Assembly (NCBI GenBank): GCA_016748015.1
Contig: JAAOMT010000446.1
Span: 63,752 to 127,751 of the forward strand
DNA from: Geosiphon pyriformis
Lineage: Eukaryota; Glomeromycota; Glomeromycetes; Archaeosporales; Geosiphonaceae
DNA length: 64,000 nt
Reading direction: 5' to 3'
The position numbers and the translations under genes are program-made. The notes below the pieces were generated by a model. It saw only the letters and a list, made by a program, of their open reading frames with translations, was not told where the DNA came from and did not search any database. Shown piece after piece: positions 12,561-25,800 of the stretch (position 1 is its first letter; each line of letters begins with the position of its first letter).

Positions 12561-14262
12561 TTTAACACTTAAAAAAAACAACCCATTTGTATTCTAAAAA
12601 GTAAAAAAGTTGTAACTTCTTTATTTTTTAAAATAGTTAGTAGTATTTTTATCAATAAAGCACTTATAATTATAAAGCCTATTTAACAATGTTTTATAAA
12701 AGTGTTTTTCTTAAATAAAATAGTCTTTTATTAATTTTAAAGTATTATTTTTATTTTTAATTGAAGATTTTTTTTCAAAAAAATATATTTAAGACAATTT
12801 TAATATAATTTTTATTTAATTTAAAAGTTTTAAAGTATTTAATAAAAAGCTGGTAATTATGTTATATTTTACTTTTATTTTATTTTTTATTATTATTTAA
12901 ATGATTAAAAAGACTAAAACAACTAAAAAACAATTTTTTTAAAATCTTGAAATTTTTTTTTGGTGTTTTAATACTAATTCTATTGTTTTAAAGTCTGTTT
13001 TTTTATAGAAATAAAGCTTTAAATTTTTTTTGTTAATTTTATATTGTATTTTTTTATTTAATATATAAATTATGTACTTTTTATATATAATTAAACACAA
13101 ATTTAATTTAGATTAAACTACATTAATTTTAACAAATTTATCTTAAAAAGATATTTTATGCATAATTATAACCAAAAAATTATTATTTATAATTATATTA
13201 CTTAATTATTTAGTAGTTTTATTAATATTTAACTTAATATTAAATAATTAATGCTTTTAAAAAAACATTAATTAAATAAAAATATTTTTATTATTAAAAC
13301 TTTTTATTAATTTTAATATTATACTTAATTTTAACTTTATATATCTTTATAATTATTTTATTTTAAACCAAATTTATTATATTTTTAAGTTTTTTATACA
13401 AAACAAAAAAAATATTAAGCAAAGTAATAACCAAAATAATCAAAATACCAATTGATTTAATAATAAATCTAATTAATAAAACCAAAAAAATCAACTTATA
13501 TTTCAAAAAACCAAATAAAAATCAATTTTAAAATTAATAATAATAAAAAAATTATTAAAAAAACAACAATAAAAAAAACTAATAAAATAAAATCTTAACA
13601 TAAAATTAGTATAGCAAAATATAAAAACTTTAAAAAATTATAAATTTAAATAAAAACTTAAAAAAAAACTATTTTATAATTTATAACTAAATAATTTATT
13701 TCTTAATATTTAAAATTTTTCTATTAAATACAATACTTTTATTTTAATAATAATAGTATTTAAATTTTTTTAGGTCTAAAAATAACAATAAAATATTGTA
13801 AATATTAAGTAAAATTAAAAGAATAAATAATAAAACATATATAATTATTAATCTAAAAAACCAGTTTGTTGATTTTAAAAACTATATAACCAAAAAATCA
13901 ACTAATTTAGTCTTAAATAAATCTTGAAAATAGATATTTTTTTTAATTTACAAAAAAAAAATTTAATATTATTCTGTTTATTAAAACTAATAAATATAAT
14001 AAAATAATTACAGTTTTATAAATACATAGCAATATATTGTCAAATACTAATATGTTTTAATATTATTTTAAAAATTTTACCAAATACACTAAAAGCAGTT
14101 TTAATATTAATTAAAAATATATATTAAGAATATATTATATAAAATAATAGTATAAAAAAAAACCTAAAAAAACCTAAAAAATAAACACTATATAAAAAAA
14201 TTTTATATTATAAATATAAACTTAGTATTAATAAATATATATATATATTTTTTAATTGCTTA
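12561..14262. mobile_element. Heavily decayed LINE copies
   Basis: From about 12,590 to 13,060 the plus strand follows the sense sequence of the LINE N-terminal region seen on the minus strand at 16,500-17,325. From about 13,400 to 14,160 the plus strand follows the antisense of the ORF1-like region; for example, 14,040-14,140 aligns by eye with 15,430-15,530. These are therefore two copies in opposite orientation, both eroded to more than about 85 percent A+T. No open frame survives. Confidence 0.5.
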
Positions 14263-17200
14263 ACAAATGTAGTCCAAAAGCAACTTAGTATAATATATCA
14301 AACTAAGTGATTTAAACTAGGTGCTAATTATGTATTTTCTACACATGACTAGTTACTTAGACCAATCAAAGACACATTATGCTAAAGTTTTAAAAGAAAA
14401 TTTATCTAAAGAAGACATCCTTTGAACAATTTCAAACAATATAGCACTATTACTAATTAATTCAGCCAGCCATTCAGACATTTTAAAGGCATCAGTCTTT
14501 ACAACAGCAGATTCATGTTCCCAAAGTGACATTAAGTTAGAAAACATATTATTATCAACAGAAGACAAACTTAGATAAGAACCAGATATATTAATATTTT
14601 TATAGTCACATTCAGTTTTTAAAGCAACTATTTTTTGTTCCAGCTTACCAACAGTTTTGCTAAAGATACTTATGTACACTAAAACTTCATTGACTCTAAA
14701 ACTAAGAGCATTACTTAAAACTAAATTATTATTAACAAATTGTTCAAATAATTTAATCATAAAACCAATAGAGTTAATAATAAAGTTAATCAAATTGAAA
14801 AGCTTAGTCAATCCAGACTTCAGAAAAGACAACTGAAAAAAAATCACAGAATTATTAGCAAATATATTAGCAGGTAAAACCAAATCAACAGAAAGACAAA
14901 AGATTACAAGAGACACAGAAGCAGTAACATTGACATAAGATTTGTCACCAACAACACGAGAGATAAAAGTCTTAGAGATTCTAGAAGAAAAGAATAGAAA
15001 CACCTTATAATCTGAAGCCAAATAACCTAAATCTTGGTACTGAAAACAGCACCTATTTTCAGAAGTTTTTCACCAGATATAATACTTCCTCAGTATATTA
15101 ATCTTAAGCACAATAGCATCCAAATTTACCTGAAAACTGAATGTAATTAGAGCAAACTGAGAATGACAAACAGAATCAAAGGAGTAAGAAATGAAACATG
15201 TCTGACCACCAATTTGAGAAATCAAATCACTAATTTCAAAAGCAATACAGCCAAAAAGAAGGTTAACCAATTTGGTTTTAAATCTATCACAAAACAGAAT
15301 AGTCTTATTTTGATTTACCAAAGAGAGGATTCTAACACTATCTTTGTTTATTAAGACTAACTAATAATTCAAAGCAATACAGCAAAGTTTAATTTCTTAA
15401 AATAAACTACTATATATTGCCAAATACCAGCAGACTTTAGTACAATATAAGTAACCACACCAAAAACACTGAGAGCTGTCTTAATATCAATAGCAAACAC
15501 ACCTAAAGGCACATTATGCAGCACAATAACAGCAAAAGAAAAGCCAGACTCAGAAATTACCAAAGACTTGGCAATTTTAAGAGTAACAAGGTGAACAGAG
15601 CTTATAAGTTTAATTAAAAATGCAGCATCCAAAGAGTTTTGGAAAGCAAACTCCACATAAAAGATCTTTATACCATCTTTTGTAACTGACTTTGCACCCA
15701 AAAAATTATGCACAGTATTACAGATAATTATTTGGGGTCTTAAAGCAAATAACAAATCCATAATTTAATGCTCAATTAATTTAATGATGGTTAATAATAT
15801 TTGAAGGTTTTGGTTGAATTTTTTGTATAATAAACAGAGATTTGATAATGATGTTGCCATTGTTGATGAGTTGTTTTTCTAATTTCTTTTTTTAGTTTGG
15901 TGGCCAGTTTATTCTGGCATTCATGCCTTTCTGGTAAGCTATTTATTAATATATATAGAATATTACCCTTCTTTCGGGTCTTTTACCAGGCTATCCATGA
16001 CATCAATAATTCAGTGCTTAATTTTTAATCAATTAATAACCACAACAAAATAAAAAAAAGAAAATAAAAGAGATAAAAAAAAGATGAAGAAAATAAGCCA
16101 AGGCAATTTACAAGTTAGTATTCTGTTAATAGCTGTAATCAAGAGTTATTGTTCTAGTATAGTCAAGTATTGATTACTATCAACATGAAGAGTTAATAGT
16201 GGAGAGTGGGTTTAAGATAGTGAATAATTATTTATTGATATTTGTGATATAGAAGGTTGCTTAAATTAAATCTAAACTAAGAGGTCTGTCTTTTCTACTT
16301 CTAATACTACTGTTATATATATCTATTTAAGATTCTTCAATTCCTCAATTTTTCATACCAAGAATCCTAGAATTTCTGGAATCTTGTAATTCTTTTTGAA
16401 AGAAATCCTGAAATTTTGGAATCTTACAATTTCTTATATAAGAATTCTTGAATTTCATATTTACTATGATTACTTCTAATTGGCTAATTTATATCTTAAT
16501 ATACTTCCTATATTCTAAGAGTAACAACAAACTAAAAAACAGCTTTAACATAAGTCAATTTGATCTTAAAAGTAGTACCAAGCATTAGAATAGAGGCCAT
16601 TCACCCAACAAATCTTTAATAACTAGTAATAGTTTTCCAAATACCACTAACAGCAGCACTAAAAACCAAAAAAAAAGATGATTCAGTTTCCATTTGGTCA
16701 GCCCAGTTTTTAAGAACAGATAATATTACAGAAAATAATTGTTTTGCTTTTAAAATCAATGATAATCTGTTAAAAAACATCATATTTGGCAATACAACCA
16801 GTGGTTGATCTTGGTCTATTTTAGATGATGTGCCAAATGATACTATAGAAATCTTACCTAAGTTCTCATTAAAAACTACAAAAAAATTCGGTGTAACAAT
16901 AGCAAAGGCAAGCAACTGCCCTCACTTTTTTGAACTTTTGGTTTTTTTGATCATTTTTTTAAAGAGGTGGTGCTAGCAGCACTAGATGTTGAAGCTATAA
17001 AAGGGAAGACCAGTTTGTTTACTAGTCTATTATTAAAAACTTTTGGGCTCTTAGTTAGGGTAAAAGCAATATTAAAACTAACCCAAATGTGTTTTTTGAA
17101 GGAACTTTAATTGGTAAAAAACCAGCCAAAGAAGAGAAAGTTGCTTTAGTAGCTACTAAAAACAGCTTTTCACAATTACTAAATAAAGAGAAGGCTTCTA

Positions 17201-17330
17201 AAATGTTCTGCCTAATTGTTTCTACAATAAAAAGAGCTCCTTTGGTTGAAATTTTATTAGATATCCCAAAAAAAATATTAGGCACAGCTTTTTTACTTTT
17301 TGTTCTGATTGTGATCATAAATTAAGTAGA
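14263..17330 (-). mobile_element. LINE-type retrotransposon, ORF1-like part joined to the 3' end, with an insertion
   Basis: Minus-strand pieces at 17,055-17,318, 16,616-16,915, 15,369-15,761, 15,070-15,321 and 14,377-15,021 read in order as the N-terminal (ORF1-like, nucleic-acid-binding) protein of a LINE that I recognise from memory as very common in Rhizophagus (text such as VLHNVPLGVFAID and KLVNLLFGCIAFEISD). The frame is broken by stops that are CAA-to-TAA, TGG-to-TGA and CAG-to-TAG changes around 16,525-16,620. A foreign stretch at about 15,717-16,515 separates two consecutive parts of the protein. The endonuclease, reverse transcriptase and RNase H regions are absent: the ORF1-like part runs straight into the element's conserved 3' end (14,263-14,370). 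The copy cannot move on its own. Confidence 0.75.
15717..16515. repeat. 0.8-kb dispersed repeat, copy 1, inside the LINE
   Basis: This segment has no counterpart in the LINE protein and lies between the codons for KAVF(Q) and VHNFLG, which should be nearly adjacent. A diverged second copy lies at about 19,690-20,500: both share, in order, a motif like gtaattattt..taacaaa, an ataatagacagagattt-like run, a gataagctattt-like run, tttaccaggctat / tttactagactat, and a terminal tcttttctacttctaatact-like stretch. No coding capacity is seen. It may be a short insertion element or the untranslated leader of another retroelement; precise ends and target duplications were not resolved. Confidence 0.55.
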
Positions 17331-18131
17331 CAAAGAGTAATATTTTTAAATTATATATATATATATTAAATATAGTTTTATTAAGAATTAATTTAATTTT
17401 AAAAATAGTATTAAACACCAAAATAGAGATTATTATTTTGTAAATCTTTAATAATTAATAATTGTTTTTTAAATATTATTAAAGACAATACCAAAAAACA
17501 AAAAATTAATTTAGTTTTTATTTTATTATTTTAATTTTTAAAATTAAGTAATTTAATAGATTAATTAATTAAAAACACATTTAAAAACATGTTTTGTTTT
17601 ACTTTTAAAATTAATTAAAAAACATTATATTTAATAATACAATTAGTAATTAATTATAATTTATTATAAAAAACATATTATTATTATTAGTTGTTTATAT
17701 TAAAAAAAAATTAAATTTTAATAAAAATTTTATTTAAAATTACAAAAAATTTGGTATAATAATAACAAAAAGTATAATTGTTATTGTTTTTTGGATTTTT
17801 TGGATTTTTTAATTATTTATAAAATAATAATAATAACAAAAAAACCAGTTTATTAATTAGTTTATTATTAAATACTTTAAAGTTTTTAAAAAAATAAAAA
17901 CAATATTAAAACTAATTTAAATATATTTTTTGAAAAAAATTTTGATTAAAAAAAACCATTAACCAAAAAAAAATACTTCAAAAATTATTAAAAACAGTTT
18001 TATATTATTAATATTTAAAAAAAATATTATTAGTTAATTTTTAATTATATTGCTTAATATATTGGTTTTTAATTAATTATTACTAATTATAAAACAAAAC
18101 AAATTATATATATTTTTTTATTATTAACATT
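17331..18131 (-). mobile_element. Decayed LINE 5' portion abutting the next LINE
   Basis: The plus-strand text at 17,740-18,110 is an eroded version of the antisense of the LINE N-terminus found at 16,870-17,325, with the same order of landmarks (tttggattttttgga, accagtttattaattagtttattattaaa). Its presumed 5' end near 18,110 lies only about 20 bp from the 3' end of the next copy, so the two elements sit head to tail on the minus strand. Confidence 0.5.
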
Positions 18132-19260
18132 TAACAAGTGAGGCCCAAATATTATCTAACACAATACATCAAACTAAATGATCTAAACTAGGCATAAATT
18201 ATGCATTTTCTACACATAACCAGCCATTCGGACTAATCAAAACAACACTATGAATCTATTATAACAGACACTATACTACCAATACCAGAAAAAAAACAGT
18301 AAGATTTATGAAAACCAAAACAGACACCAAGTGTCTCAGCAACCCCAAGCAACCTAACTACTCCAGCCAAGAGCAAAAATGACAGACCTCAGGTTACAGG
18401 AAAAACAGAACCATTATGTGAAACTAAACTACTTTTCTCCATAAAAGCCCTATATTTGGCCCTAATCAACCATATGTTAGCACAGTAAGCAGCACCAATA
18501 TTCTGAACAAAGTCAATAATAACACTTTCTGCAAACTTAGCATCATTCAAAACAAATGCAGCTTTCAGATACCAATTCCTAAACAAGAAGTTTTTGCTCA
18601 AAGTGGCATACAGCACATCATCAAAAGCACACAAAAAAAGCACCTGTGAGATCTGAAACAAAAGAAAATCCAAACCAGATATGGCATACTACTTAGCCAG
18701 ATGGAAAGCAAGCAAATCTTTATGAACTCTAAAGTCAAATACATACACAAAAGAGTGATCAAAGCTCTTCACCTCTCTACAATGAAGACATAAAACACTC
18801 GGATAATTCCTATCATACAAGTATTTATGCACAGCAACTGACAAACAGTGGTGCAAAGCCTTTAAAAAATATGAGCACAGACTAGCAGTAGATTTGTTGG
18901 TAAATCCAGCTGCCATGTACGAGTCGGAGTGCCAGACTAAAGCAGTACAAATCCAATCTATATTACTAATCATATCTTTGTTAATAACAGTAGAACCAAG
19001 TCCAACCTTTCAATAAACATGATTTACAGTCCTAAAAACATCCCAAGCAAAATGCTGAATATTACCAGATACTGCTATCCTACCAGTCTTAATAAATATT
19101 TCCTTAATTAAAACAGAAAGCACCAAATTTGAACTTGTAACTGAATTGGCCAACTTATCAGCATGTTTGTTACTTAAAACATCTGAATGTTCTTTAATCT
19201 TATGCCAAAAAACACCAAGTTTTTTTTCTTTAATCAGATTTATAACAAAATTATATTTTT
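18132..19260 (-). mobile_element. LINE-type retrotransposon, RNase H end and C-terminal domain
   Basis: Read on the minus strand, 19,140-19,260 gives the end of an RNase H domain (WHKIKEHSDVLSNKHADKLA, where His, Asn and Ala-Asp match the usual HSG..N..AD.LA signature). It is followed by the C-terminal region of the same LINE (frames at 18,689-18,973 and 18,389-18,673, with a Cys pair in SVLCLHCREV followed by DHSF that resembles a zinc-binding C-x2-C..H motif). Stops interrupt it. The copy ends in the conserved 3' end (18,132-18,250). The reverse transcriptase upstream is lost or eroded in the AT-rich flank. Confidence 0.75.
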
Positions 19261-22217
19261 GTAATTTTATTTAAGTAATTTATTAAATTATTTATTATTA
19301 AAAATTAAAATAATTAAAATTCTTTTTTTTCTGTTTTTTAATAATAATATTTTTAATAATATTTAAAAAAACTGTAATTTTCTAAATAACTAGTTTTTAC
19401 TTTATTATTTAGTATTTTTTAAGATTAAATTAGTTTATATTTAAATTGTTTTTAGTTTATATATAATTTTATTAATGTAAAATTAACTTTTAAAAATAAT
19501 ATTAAATTATTATATATAAAATTTATTTTAAATTTCTTTAATATTACTATTTATTTTTTGCTATTTTATAAATTGTTAAATTTTTTATAATATTTATTGT
19601 TATTTTTGATTTTACTGTTATTGTTTTGTATAATATTTTTTTAAAATTATTATTTTTTAATTAAAAAAAATTATTGTCTTTTATAATATTGTTATAAGTA
19701 ATTATTTAAGATGTTAAAATAAATAACAAACTTATAATTTAGTACTTAATAATTATTAATGATGATAATTTTTAAAGGTTTAGTGATCTAAAAATTTTGG
19801 TTGAGTTCTTTATATAATAGACAGAGATTTAATTGATGATTTTTTTTGTGAATTTTTTTTTAGTGTGATAGCTAATTTAATCTGGCAATTATGTTTTTCT
19901 GATAAGCTATTTTTAAGTTTTCTATTCTTGTTGCACAGGTTTTTTACTAGACTATTCTTAATATTAATTACTCAATGCTTAATTTTTTTAATTAATTAGT
20001 AAACAACAAATAAAAAATAAAAAAAAATAAAAAATTAGTATTTTATTAATAGCTATAATTAAAAACTATTGGTTAAGTATTGAATTTTATCAACATAAAT
20101 TGTTAATAATACAGAAATAATTAATATTTCTTTAATCAAACAATAATAATATAAATTAGAAAATAATAAATATTTTATTAATATAGATATAATTTCATTT
20201 CAAGTTATAAAAAACTATTTTTTAAAAGGAGAAATATTTGATAATTACTTATTTTTAACTTTTGTTCTGTTTTTTCTACTTTTAATATTCTTACTATATA
20301 TATATAATTTGTGTTATATAAGATTTTACACATTTCTACTTTTTTTCTATATTACTTTCTGAAAATATGCTTATTTTTGAAAATATGTTATGATTTTTTG
20401 GAAATATGCTTATTTTTTAAGAATATATACATTTTTGAAAATATGTTTATTTATTGAGTACTATTCTTTTATTGGTTTATTTTATAATTTGTTTTTCTTA
20501 TCTTTTTTTTATAAATAAAAATGTGTTTAAATTAAGCTGATTAATTTTTTTTGGTTGTATTACTTTTGAAATCAGTAAATTAGTTTTTTAAATTTATAAT
20601 TATATTTGTTTTAATTTTTAGTTTTTTATTTTTTTAACAATTAAGATATATAATTATCATATTTAGTTTATAAATTAATTTAAATATTATTGTTAATAAA
20701 ATTAATATATTAAAAAATAATAATATTTAGTTAAAAAAATTTTTATTGTTAATATTGTTTTAAGTATTAAGATCAAGATTTTTAATTACAAAATATATTT
20801 TTTTTTTAAGTTTTTATTAAAATTTGTAATTGGTTTTAAAAATTTAAAATCTTGTTTTATTAATATAAAATTTATGTTAAGATTATTACTTTTTTGGTTT
20901 TTTTTTATTATAATTATTAATTTTGTGGTTTGTTGTAAATTGGCTTTTTTGGAATTTAAATTAATTAAATAGAATTTATTAATTGAATTTGTTGTTAAAC
21001 TTTGATTTTTTTGCTTATAAAATTGTTTAATATTAAAAATTAAAATAAAAAAAAAGATTTTAATAATTGAAAAAAATATTGGTATTTTTAATAAATTAAA
21101 CAAAATAATAATACTTTAAAAGCTTTAAATTTTAATATTAAATCTAATATAAATAATACTACTGCTTAATTAACTGGTTTTAATTTTTGGTATTAATAGT
21201 TTAATTATAATTATATATAAAATAGCTGTTTTAAATAAGTTTATTTTTGTAAATTTAACTTAATTTAATTTTAATTAGTTTTAATAACTAGTTACATATA
21301 AAAATATATAAATTATATTTAATTTAGAAATTTTATAATTATATTATAATAAATAATAATTGATTTTTTTTTATTGCTTTTATTATATTTAATTAAAATA
21401 TAAATATAAATTTTTACATATTAAAAATATTTAAAATAAAATATATATAATTTTTAGTAATTTTTAAAGATCAATACAATTATTAATATTTTAAATTAAA
21501 CCCAATTTTAATTTTTAAAACTATAAGTAAATAAACAGTTATTGTTTTTATAATAATCAAAAATATCATAACTTATGAATAAGTTTTTAATTATAAAACT
21601 ATTTTTTATTAGAATTTTAAATTTAAAATAGGATCTATTATTTTAAAAGCAATTTTTATTATAGTTTTTTTAATTAAAATTTTTTAAATAATGATAATAA
21701 TAAACTTTATTGTTTTTTTAATTGTTTTTATTATTACACAAAACACCAAAATAGCCAAAAAAAATTATTACTATTATAAAAAAAATTTTAAAATTTCAAA
21801 AAAGTATTATAATCAAAATTTTTTAATAAAATTTAATATAAATTTTTAGTTTTTTGTAATTTATATAATTTAATATTTTACTGTTAAGAATAATCAATTT
21901 TTGTGCAAAATAACTAAATAATTATTAATTAATAATAATAATTATTGTATAGATATTATTTATAGAATTTTTTTGTTGTATATAAATAATACAGACTTAT
22001 TTTTTCGATTTAAAATTTAAATATTTAAGTAATTATTTTTTTATATTTAACAGTAAAAGATTTTAAATAAATAATTTATATTTTTAAAAATTGTAATCAG
22101 TTTAATATTTAATTCAAAAAATAAAATAAAATGTGTTTTTTAATATTATATTGGTAATTTTGTTATTTTTAAATTATTTAATCTTAGTTTAAATAGAAAT
22201 TTAAAATTTAACGCATT
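19261..22217. repeat. Extreme-AT block with copy 2 of the 0.8-kb repeat
   Basis: Copy 2 of the dispersed repeat described at 15,717-16,515 occupies about 19,690-20,500 and is more eroded than copy 1. The rest is too AT-rich to assign; the open frame at 20,786-21,103 (minus) is Lys/Asn/Ile/Phe-only low-complexity text and is not a gene. Scattered similarity to the LINE is likely but not demonstrable by eye. Confidence 0.45.
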
Positions 22218-22810
22218 TAACGAGTATAGCCCAATCACTATCTAATACATAGAACCAAACTAAGAGGCTCAAACTAAATGCGACTCACACACTTTCTACA
22301 TGTGGCTAGCCACTCAGGCCAGACAAGGCAACACTACACATCTATAACTACCCACACACTGCCACCCAGACCAGAAAAGAAACAAAAAGGCTTCCGACGA
22401 CCAGAGCTAACAGCAAAGAAATTGGCCAAACCAAGCAATCTCACAACACCGTCAGACAAAACCGAAGACACACCACAAGGAAGCCCAGAAACAACACCAA
22501 CATCACAGACTAGACCAGCTTTCTCCATCACCACCCGGTGGCTGGCTCTAGCCAACCATACCTTAGCACGATGTAAACCAACAACGAACCTGACATAATC
22601 AACAATCCTAGCAGTGGCCACCTTTTTATCCTCAAAAACATCACAAGCCTCCTTATATCACTCTTCCAGCACAAACCCTTTGCACAACAAAGTGTACAGC
22701 CCAACATCAATAAAACATTGAGACAAAACCTACAACACAGCAGAAGCAGAGGAACCACTAGCCAAAGCTGACCAACGAGCAGAAGCCTCCGCCAAAATCT
22801 TACCACAATT
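22218..22810 (-). mobile_element. LINE-type retrotransposon, 3' fragment, best-preserved copy
   Basis: On the minus strand this encodes the last part of the LINE C-terminal domain (KVWLARASHRVVMEKAGL, then GVVRLLGLANFF and FCFFSGLGGSV). Its base composition is much less AT-rich than its surroundings. It ends in the conserved 3' end (22,218-22,340), like the copies at 14,263 and 18,132. The 5' side is cut off abruptly near 22,810, as expected of a 5'-truncated LINE insertion. Of all copies here it has lost the least G+C, so it is probably the youngest. Confidence 0.75.
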
Positions 22811-25800
22811 TAAAATTTATTTACCGGAAATTAATTTTTAATTAATATTAATTTTAGATTTTAAGAATTGTTAAAATTTAAAATTTAAAATTTAATTAAA
22901 AAAAATAAACTTTTTTAAAATTATTTAAACAATATAAAAAATATAATTAAATTTATTAAAAAACCAAAATTTTCAACAATAAACTTTATTATAATAAACA
23001 AATTTTTATTAAAAAAAAAAAATTTTTAAAACATTTTTCTTTCTTATTTTTATGATTATAATTAAAACAAAAAGTAAAAAAGCTATACTTTTTTATTTTT
23101 ATTATTATTTAAAGCAACTAGTAGTTTTTTACTAATAAATAATTAGTAATTATAAAAACAGTTTAATAATGTTCTATAATAGTTTTTTTAAATAATATAA
23201 TAATTAAACAGTTTTTTATTGTTTTAAAAATCTTTTTTTATCTTTAATTAAAAGTTTTTTTTTTAAAATAGCTTATTTAGAATAATTTTAATGTGATTTT
23301 TGTTTTTTTTAAAAGTTTTAAAATTTTTAATAAAAAGCCAATAATTAAATTATTTTTTTTTACTGTTCAAATATTTAAAAAGCCAAAATAGCCAAAAAAC
23401 AACTTTTTTAATTATCTGCTATATTTAATAACAACTTTTTTAATATGTTAAAAAGTTTTTTTTTGGTATTTTTAATAATTCTATTGTTTTAAAGTTTGCT
23501 TTTCTCTTATAAAAAATAAAACTTTAATATTTTTTGTCTTTTTTGTCTTTTTTATTAGTTTTATATTATTAATACTGTTTTATTATAACTATAAATGAAA
23601 AAAATTTTCTGTTTTAAACAATAATAATAAAAATATATTAATCTTTTTTGGTCTAAATTTAATTTTTGGCTTTATTTTTTGATATATTAATTTTTAACCA
23701 ATTTTTACTGGTTTTAAAAGCAAAATAAATCATATTTTTAAACATATTTTTAAATAATTAATTTATTAAGTTACATAATCTTAATAATTAAATTAATTAA
23801 ATAAAAACTAAATTAATTATTTTTTTTTGTTTTTTAATATTATTTTTAATAGTATTTAAAAAACTATTATTAATTATTAAAAATTTGATAAGTAAGTAAT
23901 AGCTACTTTGATATTTGGTGTTTTTTTAAGATTAAATTAGTTTTTATTAAGACTGTATTTTAATTTATATATAAATTTATTAATATTAAATTTGTATTTA
24001 AAAATAATAAAAAGTTTTTTTGTATAAAATTTGCTTTACAAGTTTTTTTAAAGTTTGATAATATTTAATAATATACTGTTATGTATTTTAAATTTTTAAA
24101 TATAATTGTAATTGTTTTAATATGTTAATTAATTTTGGTAAATAAAAATAATATTAAAAATTTTTTTTTATAAATTAAAAAAAAACTATTTTGTTTTATA
24201 ATATATTTAAGACCAATATAATTAATTTTTTTTTGGCTGTTTAGTTTTTAAAATTAATAAGCTGATTTTTTAAGTTAATAATTATATTTGTTTTATTTTT
24301 TATTTTTTTAATTCTGTTAAATAACTTTAATATATTATTATTATTTTTAAGTCTAAAAAAAATTTAGATACAGTTATTATTAAAATTAATATTTTAAAAA
24401 AATAGTAGATTTGGTAAAAAACTTTTAAATATTAATAGTAATTTAAATATTAAGATTTTGGCTATTTGACTTTAGATTATAAAATATTACTACTTTTTTT
24501 TAAATTTGTTGTTAATTTTAAGTTTTTTGTTTTTTTTATGTTAATATAAAGTTATATATTAATACATTTATTTTTTTGGTTTTTTTTTAATACTTTTTTG
24601 GCTATTCTTATTGTTAATTTTATAAATGAATCTAAATTAAATTTTTTGGAATCTTAAATCTTTAATTTAATTGTTTTAATTAAATTTGTTATTATATTAA
24701 TTGGTTTTTTAATTATTATAGTTACTAATTTGTTAAATATTTTTTTGCTTTGTATATAAAACTTAAAGATATAATTAGTATTATTTAAAATAAAGTATTT
24801 TTTTATTGTAGTTTTATATAAAATATTTTTTAAAATAGGTTTTTTTTTAAATTCAATATAACTTAATATAAATTTTATAAAATACTAATTTTAATAATAG
24901 TATTATTAAGTGTTTTTTTGAATTAAAAAATAATAATAATAAATTTTAATTATTAGAATTGACCAACAAATAAAACAGTTTTAGTGATTTTAAAAAATTT
25001 TTAAATATTTAATAACATATTATTACAAATTAATAAACTTTAATTTAATATTAAAGATTTTATTAAAAACAAAAAAAAATTTAATTATATTATAAAAAAA
25101 TTAAAAAAAAAAACTTTAAAAGATTTTACGATTTTAAAATTAATAAAAAAATTTTAATTTTGACAGTAGTTTTTAAAAAACTTAAAAGACAAATTTTATA
25201 AAAAAAATTTAATATTGTTCTTAATAATCAATTTTAAATTAATAAATTTATATAGAAATTAAGATATAATTTTTAATATAAGCCAATTTAATTTTCATAG
25301 TTTTATTAAACATAAAATAAAAATTATTTACTTTAATAATAAATAATTATTCTTTTGATATTATTAAAATTAATAGTGTTTTTAAAAAACAAAAAAAATA
25401 CTTTAATTTTTATTTATTAATCTGAATTTTTAAGATTAAATAACTTAACGAGTTAATTAGTTGAAAATATATGTGAAAACATAATATATTTAGTTTTAAA
25501 ATTAATAAAAATTTAAAATATTAAAAAACATAACTATATACAAATTCAAACCAGGTTTAATAATATACTTCTATTATTATTTTTTAAAAAAAAGATTATT
25601 GTTTACAATCAAGTTAAATTAAATATTATAGTATAATAATAATAATAAAACTGGTAAAAAAACCAAAATTTTATTTTATAAGAAAAAAACAAACTTTAAA
25701 TTAAAAATAATGAAAATATAGTTTGTATAATAATTTACAGATCAAAAAAAATTTAACAAGATAAATAGAATTTGCAATATTGTTTTAGTTATTTGAATTT

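Noticed and set aside
20786-21103. 105-codon minus-strand frame in the AT block
   Set aside because: Made almost only of Lys, Asn, Ile, Phe and Leu, as expected by chance at this AT content; the frame at 26,491-26,745 was rejected for the same reason.
22278-22598. 106-codon plus-strand frame
   Set aside because: It is antisense to the recognisable C-terminal region of the LINE on the minus strand.
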